Shown in pieces: positions 7,305 through 13,158 of a stretch of 13,158 nucleotides of DNA. The notes beneath the pieces are model-generated. The model was not told the origin of the DNA. It did not search any database and worked only from the letters and a program-made list of their open reading frames with translations. The stretch comes from Lachnospiraceae bacterium (GTDB taxonomy: Bacteria > Bacillota > Clostridia > Lachnospirales > Lachnospiraceae): NCBI GenBank assembly GCA_900753685.1, contig CAAEAB010000154.1, positions 1 through 13,158 of the forward strand, written 5' to 3'. The position numbers were made by a program, and so were the translations under genes. Positions within the stretch are counted from its first letter, which is position 1; every line of letters starts with the position of its first letter.

Positions 7305-7339
7305 AAAAAACAGGTGAAGAAATCTGGCACCTGTTTTTT
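7305..7339 (+). terminator. Hairpin terminator or leader attenuator between LysR and metN
   Basis: A perfect 12-bp inverted repeat: A6-CAGGTG (7305-7316) with CACCTG-T6 (7328-7339), 11-base loop. The A and T tracts make it a bidirectional-looking intrinsic terminator. It would end the agcS-LysR transcript, but the promoter-like sequence at 7264-7293 lies upstream of it. Confidence 0.75.
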
Positions 7340-7383
7340 ATTCCTCATATAACATACTAATCATATATACTTTATGGGAATAT

Positions 7384-7389
7384 AAGGAG
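7384..7389 (+). promoter_or_regulatory. Shine-Dalgarno of metN
   Basis: AAGGAG lies 4 bases before ATG 7394 and 7 bases before ATG 7397. The spacing favours 7397, one codon inside the longest frame. Confidence 0.6.
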
Positions 7390-7396
7390 ATTCATG

Positions 7397-8431
7397 ATGA
7401 TTCGATTTGAAAATGTAAGCAAAACCTTTGTTTCCGGAGGACGTACGATTGCGGCGGTTAAGAATGTAAATCTGGAGATTGAAAAGGGAAAGGTTTATGG
7501 AATTATCGGGTTTTCCGGAGCCGGGAAATCGACATTGGTTCGATGTATTAATCTTTTGGAGCGGCCGACCGAGGGCAGGGTATATGTAGATAATGTGGAA
7601 TTGACCGGATTGTCCGAAGCGGAGCTGAGAGCACAGCGGAAAAATATCGGTATGATATTTCAGCAGTTTAATTTGTTTAAGTCTCGAACGGTTTATGAAA
7701 ATGTGGCATTTCCGTTAAGAAAAAGCAAGCTTACCAAGGTGGAAAAGGAACAAAAAATTCATCAGCTTCTGGAACTGGTCGGTCTGACAGAGTATAAAAA
7801 AGCATATCCGTCCCAGCTTTCTGGCGGACAAAAGCAAAGGGTTGCCATAGCCCGAGCGCTGGCTAATGACCCGAAGGTTCTGCTCAGTGATGAGTCCACC
7901 AGTGCGCTGGATCCTCAGACGACAAAATCTATTTTGAGGCTGCTGAAAAAGGTTAATGAAGAAATGGGTATTACGATTGTGATTATTACTCATGAAATGC
8001 AGGTGGTCAAAGACATATGTGATGAAGTGGCTGTCATGGAAGACGGTCGGGTCGTAGAACAGGGCAGCGTGTTTGAAATTTTTGCTTCGCCGAAGCAGTC
8101 GATCACAAAAAACTTTGTGGACAGTACGACAAATCTTTCCAGAATCTATGAATTGGTTGAGGAAAAACATCCGTTGACGGTACTCAAAAAAGGACAGTGT
8201 ATTTTGAGGCTTAGGTATTTAAAGCAGGATGCCTCGGAGGCTCTGGTATCTTATATGTCCAGGCAATATGATTTGGATATGAATATTATTTTCGGAAATA
8301 TTGAACTTATTGACGAAAATCCCATCGGCGGGCTGATGGCCATCGTCAGCGGCGAAAAGGAATCCATTGAGAAGGCCATTACATATCTGAAAAATAAACA
8401 GATTTGGGTGGAGGTGATTTTAGATGCTTGA
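7397..8431 (+). CDS. metN: Methionine ABC transporter, ATP-binding subunit
   Basis: ATPase of the MetNIQ importer at the cytoplasmic face of the membrane. Counting from ATG 7397 (one less than from ATG 7394), it has Walker A GFSGAGKST at 38-46, the Q-loop at Q89, the ABC signature LSGGQKQR at 141-148, Walker B KVLLSDE ending at E166, and the switch histidine H199. After the nucleotide-binding domain, residues from about 258 to the end form the C-terminal NIL domain. In MetN this domain binds methionine and shuts transport when the internal pool is high. Its presence and length (344 residues) separate MetN from other amino-acid ATPases. The gene ends inside metI (8-base overlap). No SAM riboswitch or T-box is visible upstream, unlike many Firmicutes metNIQ operons. 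Confidence 0.95.
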   Translation: MIRFENVSKTFVSGGRTIAAVKNVNLEIEKGKVYGIIGFSGAGKSTLVRCINLLERPTEGRVYVDNVELTGLSEAELRAQRKNIGMIFQQFNLFKSRTVYENVAFPLRKSKLTKVEKEQKIHQLLELVGLTEYKKAYPSQLSGGQKQRVAIARALANDPKVLLSDESTSALDPQTTKSILRLLKKVNEEMGITIVIITHEMQVVKDICDEVAVMEDGRVVEQGSVFEIFASPKQSITKNFVDSTTNLSRIYELVEEKHPLTVLKKGQCILRLRYLKQDASEALVSYMSRQYDLDMNIIFGNIELIDENPIGGLMAIVSGEKESIEKAITYLKNKQIWVEVILDA

Positions 8432-9104
8432 GTTACTCGAAAAAATTATGCCGAATTTACTTGATAAGCCAGATACTCTTGTAAAAAGTATTCAGGAAAC
8501 TCTAATCATGACCCTGTGGTCCGGCGTATTGATTTTTATTTTAGGAATGTTTTTCGGTATCATTCTAACGGTCACAAAACGTGGGGGCATTTGTGAGAAT
8601 GGGGGAGTTTTTCAGGTACTGGATAAATGTATCAACTTTTTCCGTTCCATACCCTTTATTATTCTTTTGACAGGTTTGATGCCGCTGAGCCGTTTGATCG
8701 TGGGAACGGCCATCGGAGTCACGGGAGCCATTGTTCCCCTGGTATTTGGGGCCACGCCATTTTTTACCAGGCAGATTGAAAATGCTTTTGCCGAGGTGGA
8801 TCCGGGACTGATTGAGGCGGCAAAGGCTATGGGCTGTTCTGCACCGGAAATGGTATTTCAGGTATATATAAAAGAAAGTATTCCCGGCATAGCCAGAGGA
8901 ACAACGATTACAATAATCAGCCTGATTGGTCTGGTGGCCATGGCCGGCGCTGTCGGGGCCGGAGGTCTCGGAGATTTTGCTATTCGTTATGGCCACGACA
9001 GAAATCAGGTGGATGTCACTTATGTGACCGTGATCATTTTAGTTATCTTTGTTTCGGTAATTCAGTATATCGGAACGATTATAGAAAAGAAAAATTTACA
9101 TTGA
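8424..9104 (+). CDS. metI: Methionine ABC transporter, permease subunit
   Basis: Membrane subunit of MetNIQ, 226 residues with about five helices, as expected for MetI. The EAA loop that docks on the ATPase is at about 131-155 (EAAKAMGCSAPEMVFQVYIK). The family segment RSIPFIILLTGLMPLSRLIVG is seen at 74-94. Start ATG 8424 has GGAGGTG at 8410-8416 and overlaps the end of metN by 8 bases, consistent with coupled translation. metQ follows after 21 bases. Confidence 0.95.
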   Translation: MLELLEKIMPNLLDKPDTLVKSIQETLIMTLWSGVLIFILGMFFGIILTVTKRGGICENGGVFQVLDKCINFFRSIPFIILLTGLMPLSRLIVGTAIGVTGAIVPLVFGATPFFTRQIENAFAEVDPGLIEAAKAMGCSAPEMVFQVYIKESIPGIARGTTITIISLIGLVAMAGAVGAGGLGDFAIRYGHDRNQVDVTYVTVIILVIFVSVIQYIGTIIEKKNLH

Positions 9105-9111
9105 TAGAATT

Positions 9112-9117
9112 AGGAGG
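9112..9117 (+). promoter_or_regulatory. Shine-Dalgarno that fixes the metQ start at 9126
   Basis: AGGAGG lies 8 bases before ATG 9126 but only 2 bases before ATG 9120, which is too close for ribosome placement. The start at 9126 is preferred. Confidence 0.75.
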
Positions 9118-9125
9118 AAATGAAC

Positions 9126-9932
9126 ATGGAAAAAAATATTTTACGCACTTGCGCATTGACAGCGGCACTGGTATTGGGGCTGACGGCCTGCGGCACTCAG
9201 GAGCCGGTGACAGTCCGGGTTGGTCTGACAGGGGCTATTTATGAAGAAATATGGAATCCGATCGCGGAAGAATTAAAGGATGAGGGAATCAATATTGAAT
9301 TAGTGCAGTTTTCTGATTTTTCATTGCCGAATGCGGCTTTGGACAGCGGAGATATTGAGATAAACGCTTTCCAGCATCACGCTTATTTTAACAATGAAGT
9401 TGAGACGCAGGGCTATGATATCAGCGCCGTCGGCGATACCTTTGTCATTGCCATGAATCTGTATTCGGATAAGATCAATGATGTTTCTGAGTTAAAGGAC
9501 GGCGATACCATAGCCATTCCTGGAGATGCCTCCAACGGCGGACGTGCATTAAAGCTTTTGGAGTCGGCAGGAATCATTAAATTAAAGGATGATGCCGGTA
9601 CGAATCCGGAAATTTCCGACATTGAAACTTACAATGTTAAGGTGGAATTTGTCGAAGCGGACGCTTCAAATATATACTCTATGCTGCCGGATGTGACTGC
9701 GGCGGTCATCAACGGCAACTATGCGCTGGACTGCGGTCTTGACCCACAGGAGGACGGCATTTTCTTTGAAAAGGATTACGACGATGACAGTTATTTCTGC
9801 CTTATTGCAGTGCGCAGTGAAGATAAAGATAATCCGGTTTACAAACGAATTGTAGAGGCATTCCAGTCTGATTCAACAAAACAGATTTTCCAGGATGTAT
9901 TTAAAGGGTTCTTTGTACCGGCATGGGAGTGA
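9126..9932 (+). CDS. metQ: Methionine ABC transporter, substrate-binding lipoprotein
   Basis: Extracellular methionine-binding lipoprotein, 268 residues from the preferred start. The N-terminus is a lipoprotein signal: basic EKNILR, a short hydrophobic stretch, then lipobox LTAC with the lipidated cysteine at C22. The mature part is NLPA/MetQ family: VRVGLTGAIYEEIW, the SGDIEINAFQHHAYFN segment, the GDASNGGRALKLLESAGII segment and AAVINGNYALDCGLDP, which carries ligand-contacting residues in known MetQ proteins. The second and last segments keep the usual QH and NGNYA residues. Methionine is the expected ligand; D-methionine, formyl-methionine or related compounds are possible. The next gene follows without a gap in transcription. 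Confidence 0.94.
   Translation: MEKNILRTCALTAALVLGLTACGTQEPVTVRVGLTGAIYEEIWNPIAEELKDEGINIELVQFSDFSLPNAALDSGDIEINAFQHHAYFNNEVETQGYDISAVGDTFVIAMNLYSDKINDVSELKDGDTIAIPGDASNGGRALKLLESAGIIKLKDDAGTNPEISDIETYNVKVEFVEADASNIYSMLPDVTAAVINGNYALDCGLDPQEDGIFFEKDYDDDSYFCLIAVRSEDKDNPVYKRIVEAFQSDSTKQIFQDVFKGFFVPAWE
9925..9929 (+). promoter_or_regulatory. Shine-Dalgarno that fixes the dehydrogenase start at 9938
   Basis: GGGAG, inside the last codons of metQ, lies 8 bases before ATG 9938. The longer frame starting at ATG 9923 has only AAAGGG 14 bases upstream, which is a poor distance. Confidence 0.65.
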
Positions 9933-9937
9933 TCAGA

Positions 9938-11302
9938 ATGACAGCAATACGTGACATTATTAAAGACAGTGAACGGTGTATTACCGAAAATATTGACGAA
10001 AAATATCAGAGCGATGTTCTCGGAAGGCTGAAAGGCCGGGCGGATACGGTGGTTTTCCCCGTATCCACCGAGGAGGTCAGCCAGATTATGAAATATGCCT
10101 GGGAAAATAATATCCCGGTGACGCCGAGGGGCGCAGGAACCAACCTGGTCGGCTCCACGGTGCCGGACAGAGGAGGGATCGTTTTAGATATGTCCCTGAT
10201 GAAGCGAATTCTCGAATTGGATGAGGATACGATGACGGCTGTTGCAGAACCGGGGATATTTCTGGAGGACTTTCAGAAATATGTGGAAGAACGGGGCCTT
10301 TTCTACCCGCCGAATCCGGGAGAAAAGCAGTCCTCCATCGGCGGGAATATCAGTACCAATGCGGGCGGTATGCGGGCGGTAAAATATGGTGTGACCCGGG
10401 ATTATGTGCGGGGACTGGAGATAGTTTTAGCCAACGGAGATGTGATTACCGTGGGAAGTAAAAATGTAAAGGATGCCAGCGGTCTGTCGCTGAAAAATCT
10501 GATCATCGGTTCGGAGGGGACTTTGGCGGTCATTACGAAATGTATTTTGAAGCTGATTCCAAAGCCGCGGATATCTTTAAGTGTTCTCGTGCCGTATCCG
10601 GATATTCAGACGGGTACTTCCAGTGTTCTTGCTCTCTTAAAGGGCAATGTGGGGCCGACGGCAGTGGAATTTGTGGAACGGGGCGTGGCAAAGCTCGGTG
10701 AGGATTTTACAGGAACAACCTTCCCGTGTCCGGAGGCCGGAGCCTATATTATACTCACCTTCGACGGAGAACCGGAGGAAGTGGATTTACATATTGAAAA
10801 GGCAAGAAAACTCGCCCTTGAAAACGGAGCGATGGAATTTATTGTTCTGGATGATCCGGAGGAATCGGCTCGAATCTGGAAAATGCGGGGGGCTCTTGTG
10901 AAAGCGGTGGAAGCCGTTTCCGAGCAGGAACCGGTGGATCTGGTCGTTCCGATCAGTAAGGTGGACGCTTTTATCCGGTTTGTCGGTGAGCAGGAAAGAA
11001 AGAGCGGTATGCAGCTTATCCGTTTCGGTCATGCGGGAGACGGAAATGTTCATCTGTGTGTTGTGCGGGGTGACAGGGATGATGAAACCTGGGCAAGAGA
11101 GCTTCACGAAAATATGGCGGCTTTGTATCATCATGCTTATGTTCTCGGCGGTCTGACCTCCGGAGAACACGGCATTGGTTTGAGCAAACGTCCGTATTTC
11201 CTTAAGGAAACACCGGAATTAGTTTTAAAAACCATGCGTCAGGTGAAATTTTCACTGGATGAAAAAGGAATTTTAAATAATCATAAGTCTTATCTGGCAT
11301 AG
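9938..11302 (+). CDS. FAD-linked 2-hydroxyacid dehydrogenase (GlcD / D-lactate dehydrogenase type)
   Basis: Flavoenzyme of the vanillyl-alcohol-oxidase fold that oxidises a D-2-hydroxyacid to the 2-keto acid, or runs in reverse with a suitable electron carrier. The N-terminal FAD domain shows PRGAGTNLVG at 63-72, PPNPGEKQSSIGGNISTNAG at 124-143, YGVTRDYVRGLEIV and GSEGTLAVIT at 191-200. The C-terminal FAD-oxidase domain has GHAGDGNVH at 364-372 and GEHGIG at 409-414, with the likely metal-binding residues H365, H372, E410 and H411. Length (454) is normal for GlcD-like proteins. No iron-sulfur domain or EtfAB gene is beside it, so the electron acceptor is unknown. Sitting directly after metQ (5-base gap), the substrate may be a methionine-related hydroxy acid rather than glycolate or lactate; that is inference. 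The family call is firm, the substrate is not. Confidence 0.92.
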   Translation: MTAIRDIIKDSERCITENIDEKYQSDVLGRLKGRADTVVFPVSTEEVSQIMKYAWENNIPVTPRGAGTNLVGSTVPDRGGIVLDMSLMKRILELDEDTMTAVAEPGIFLEDFQKYVEERGLFYPPNPGEKQSSIGGNISTNAGGMRAVKYGVTRDYVRGLEIVLANGDVITVGSKNVKDASGLSLKNLIIGSEGTLAVITKCILKLIPKPRISLSVLVPYPDIQTGTSSVLALLKGNVGPTAVEFVERGVAKLGEDFTGTTFPCPEAGAYIILTFDGEPEEVDLHIEKARKLALENGAMEFIVLDDPEESARIWKMRGALVKAVEAVSEQEPVDLVVPISKVDAFIRFVGEQERKSGMQLIRFGHAGDGNVHLCVVRGDRDDETWARELHENMAALYHHAYVLGGLTSGEHGIGLSKRPYFLKETPELVLKTMRQVKFSLDEKGILNNHKSYLA

Positions 11303-11324
11303 AAATTTGCCATGGAGGCTTGTC

Positions 11325-11363
11325 ATGAAAAGGTTGGCATGGAAGTATGAAGACATTAAGTAA
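11325..11363 (+). CDS. Possible 12-codon leader ORF overlapping the aminotransferase start
   Basis: ATG 11325 has a good ribosome site (GGAGG 11314-11318, 6-base gap) and encodes MKRLAWKYEDIK, stopping at TAA 11361-11363. It overlaps the first codons of the aminotransferase in another frame. The aminotransferase ATG at 11347 lacks a well-placed ribosome site of its own (AAAAGG ends 13 bases away). Ribosomes may load here and re-initiate downstream. It could equally be chance. Confidence 0.25.
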   Translation: MKRLAWKYEDIK

Positions 11364-12513
11364 GCGGACAGCAAATTTTACAGACTCGGTTATCCGCCGG
11401 ATGACCCGAATTTCCAATAAATATGGCGCGGTAAACTTATCCCAGGGATTTCCGGATTTCGAACCGCCGAAGGCGATCACGGATCGGCTGGCTGAGGTGG
11501 CAAAAGAGGGGCCTCATCAATATGCTTTGACCTGGGGCGCCCAGAATTTCAGAGAGGCTCTGGCACAGAAAATCACCCATTTTTCAGGGATGCAGGTCGA
11601 TCCGGACAGAGAAATCGTTGTCACCTGCGGCAGTACGGAAGCGATGATGGCGGCCATGATGGCCGTGGCGGATCCGGGAGATAAGGTCGTTATTTTTTCA
11701 CCTTTTTACGAAAACTATGGCGCGGATACCATCCTTTCCGGTGCGGAGCCAATTTATGTGCCTCTGACACCGCCCGGATTTATCTTCGACGGGGACGTGC
11801 TGGAGGCGGCCTTTAAACAGGGAGCTAGGATTATGATTTTATGCAATCCGTCAAATCCCTGCGGTAAGGTATTTACCCGGGAAGAGTTGGAGATTATTGC
11901 CGGACTGGCAAAGAAATATGACGCCTATGTCATTACCGATGAGGTATACGAGCATATTATTTATGAACCAAACCGGCATACATATCTGGCGTCACTGCCG
12001 GGAATGCGGGAGCGGACCATTGTCTGTAATTCCCTTTCAAAAACCTATTCCATTACCGGATGGCGTTTAGGCTATGTCATTGCTCCGCCGGAGATCACGG
12101 ACCGGGTGAAAAAGGTTCATGATTTCCTGACAGTGGGGGCGGCAGCGCCGTTAATGGAAGCGGCCGTTGTCGGATTGAACTTCGGTGACGATTACTACAG
12201 AAAGCTTCAGGCTCATTATACCCATATGAAAAATCTTTTTGTGGGCGGCCTTAAAAATCTGGGCTTTACCTTTACCGAACCCCAGGGCGCTTATTATGTT
12301 TTAATGGATGTATCTGAATTCGGTGTGACGGATGATGTTCAGTTCTGTGAATGGCTGGCCAGAGAGGTTGGCGTCGGTGCTGTGCCCGGATCCAGTTTTT
12401 TCAAAGAAAATGTCAATCACCTTATAAGATTTCATTTTGCGAAACAGGATGAAACCTTAAATAAGGCGCTGGACAATCTGTCCACATTGCGGGCAAAAGC
12501 CGACAGACGATAA
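11347..12513 (+). CDS. PLP-dependent class I aminotransferase, KAT/YbdL (methionine aminotransferase) type
   Basis: Cytosolic aminotransferase moving an amino group between an amino acid and a 2-keto acid. Catalytic lysine K232 is in NSLSKTYSITGWRLGY. Cofactor contacts are N170 (NPSNPCGK), D198 and Y201 (ITDEVYEH) and R240. R361 in HLIRFHF binds the substrate carboxylate. Length 388 is typical. The segments NLSQGFPDFEPP (30-41) and HQYALTWGAQNFREALA (58-74) resemble the kynurenine aminotransferase/YbdL branch, which includes enzymes preferring methionine, glutamine and aromatic amino acids. An in-frame stop at 11326 limits upstream starts, so ATG 11347 is taken although its ribosome site is poor. 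It follows the dehydrogenase by 44 bases and closes the metNIQ unit at the terminator 12520-12558. Aspartate or alanine use cannot be excluded. Confidence 0.93.
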   Translation: MKTLSKRTANFTDSVIRRMTRISNKYGAVNLSQGFPDFEPPKAITDRLAEVAKEGPHQYALTWGAQNFREALAQKITHFSGMQVDPDREIVVTCGSTEAMMAAMMAVADPGDKVVIFSPFYENYGADTILSGAEPIYVPLTPPGFIFDGDVLEAAFKQGARIMILCNPSNPCGKVFTREELEIIAGLAKKYDAYVITDEVYEHIIYEPNRHTYLASLPGMRERTIVCNSLSKTYSITGWRLGYVIAPPEITDRVKKVHDFLTVGAAAPLMEAAVVGLNFGDDYYRKLQAHYTHMKNLFVGGLKNLGFTFTEPQGAYYVLMDVSEFGVTDDVQFCEWLAREVGVGAVPGSSFFKENVNHLIRFHFAKQDETLNKALDNLSTLRAKADRR

Positions 12514-12519
12514 AAAGAC

Positions 12520-12558
12520 TACAGTCAGACAGTTTAATTGTTTGGCTGTATTTTTTTT
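12520..12558 (+). terminator. Rho-independent terminator of the metNIQ-dehydrogenase-aminotransferase operon
   Basis: A 12-bp stem (12520-12531 with 12539-12550, two G-T wobbles, 7-base loop) is followed by eight T at 12551-12558. It starts 6 bases after the aminotransferase stop. Confidence 0.9.
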
Positions 12559-12587
12559 GAACATTGTGGAATCGCCGAAGTTTTTTC

Positions 12588-12616
12588 TTGTGTTTGATTT
12601 TGGGGTGAAATATAAT
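12588..12616 (+). promoter_or_regulatory. Promoter of the CoA-transferase gene
   Basis: TTGTGT at 12588-12593, a 17-base spacer, then a perfect -10 TATAAT at 12611-12616. The predicted start is near 12623. The ribosome site AGGGGGG at 12627-12633 would then be almost at the 5' end of the RNA, giving a leader of only about 20 bases. Confidence 0.65.
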
Positions 12617-12641
12617 AATAAGTAATAGGGGGGTAAAGCGT

Positions 12642-13158
12642 ATGAATATTCAAGATTGGAAAGATATTTATGATTCGAAGGTGGTATCCGCGAAGGAAGC
12701 GATTGGTTATATTAAAAGCGGAGATCGAGTGGTGACGGGACATGCGGCCGGTGAGCCGACCTATTTGATTGATACATTGGTGGAAAATTACGAGATGTAT
12801 GAAAATGTAGAAATTTGTCATCTTGTTTCTTTGGGAGAAGGTAAGTACACGCGACCTGAGATGAAAGGCCATTTTATTTTTAACGGTTTTTTTCTTGGCG
12901 CCGGAACGCGTGAGGCGGTAGCTCAAGGCTATGCCAACTACAGTCCGGGTTTTTTCCATGAAATTCCCAAGCTTTTCCGTACAGAACTGCCGGTGGATGT
13001 GGCGCTTGTCATGGTAAGTCTTCCGGATAAGCATGGCTTCTGTTCCTTCGGAACGTCCAGCGATTATACGAAGCCAGTGGCCGACAGTGCTAAGATTGTT
13101 ATTGCTCAGGTGAATGAGTTTATGCCGAGAACCTTCGGCGGTAATCTGATTCATGTCC
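12642..13158 (+). CDS. 4-hydroxybutyrate / butyryl-CoA:acetate CoA-transferase-like protein (3' end outside window)
   Basis: An open frame from ATG 12642 to the window end gives the first 172 residues of a protein normally near 430-440. Segments such as VVTGHAAGEPTYLIDTLVEN, VEICHLVSLGEGKYT, GFFLGAGTREAVAQGYANY, PGFFHEIPKLF, PVDVALVMVSLPDKHGFCSF and SSDYTKPVADSAKIVIAQVN follow clostridial 4-hydroxybutyrate CoA-transferase (Cat2/AbfT) closely. They fit the acetyl-CoA hydrolase/transferase family better than the unrelated Cat1 or HadA types. It would move CoA between an acyl-CoA and acetate. The catalytic glutamate lies in the missing half, so activity and substrate cannot be checked. Start has AGGGGGG at 12627-12633. 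It has its own promoter and lies after a terminator, so it is a separate transcript from the aminotransferase. Physiological acyl group (4-hydroxybutyryl, butyryl or another) is open. Confidence 0.9.
   Translation, partial: MNIQDWKDIYDSKVVSAKEAIGYIKSGDRVVTGHAAGEPTYLIDTLVENYEMYENVEICHLVSLGEGKYTRPEMKGHFIFNGFFLGAGTREAVAQGYANYSPGFFHEIPKLFRTELPVDVALVMVSLPDKHGFCSFGTSSDYTKPVADSAKIVIAQVNEFMPRTFGGNLIHV

Noticed and set aside
7231..7393. SAM riboswitch or T-box leader before metN
   Set aside because: The space is only about 160 bases and none of the conserved S-box or T-box motifs could be found, only one simple hairpin.
12534..13154. Minus-strand open frame of 206 codons
   Set aside because: It is the antisense of the plus-strand CoA-transferase gene, which has a promoter, a ribosome site and clear family motifs. 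The minus-strand product has no recognisable domain.

Overview
The window looks like chromosomal DNA of an anaerobic Firmicute of the Clostridia, most plausibly a gut Lachnospiraceae-type organism. This is inferred from several things: strong GGAGG-type ribosome sites, extended -10 promoters, a glycine riboswitch, a MetNIQ-GlcD-aminotransferase gene set, and a CoA-transferase close to clostridial Cat2/AbfT. No species can be named from the sequence alone. Every gene I accept is on the + strand. I see no tRNA, rRNA, CRISPR array, insertion sequence or phage gene.

Layout. 1-399 is the C-terminal end of a secreted or surface protein (cadherin-like beta-sandwich, then a Glu/Thr/Ser-rich tail), closed by a strong terminator. 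462-797 holds no credible gene. A promoter at 798-827 starts a unit with an odd sigma-70-like protein (877-1677) that lacks recognisable promoter-recognition regions, followed by a membrane-anchored polysaccharide deacetylase (1774-2496). Endonuclease IV (nfo) and O-acetylhomoserine sulfhydrylase (metY) come next and overlap by one base.

A second unit starts from an extended -10 promoter at 4757-4785. It has a single-aptamer glycine riboswitch directly in front of a sodium:glycine/alanine symporter (agcS), then a LysR regulator. After a hairpin terminator, a methionine ABC transporter (metN-metI-metQ) runs almost without gaps into an FAD-linked 2-hydroxyacid dehydrogenase (GlcD type) and a class I aminotransferase of the KAT/YbdL type. 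This unit ends at a terminator at 12520-12558. A new promoter then starts a 4-hydroxybutyrate/butyryl-CoA:acetate CoA-transferase-like gene that runs off the window.

How the genes may work together: the centre of the window is about sulfur and small amino acids. MetY makes homocysteine, AgcS imports glycine or alanine under glycine sensing, and MetNIQ imports methionine. The dehydrogenase and aminotransferase could interconvert 2-hydroxy, 2-keto and 2-amino acids such as methionine and its hydroxy and keto analogues. No SAM riboswitch or T-box is visible before metY or metN, so the LysR protein is a candidate regulator. The most unusual items are the truncated sigma-like protein, the singlet glycine riboswitch, and the transporter-dehydrogenase-aminotransferase operon. 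Sequence reading of the Shine-Dalgarno sites moves the likely starts of agcS, metN, metQ and the dehydrogenase inward from the longest open frames.
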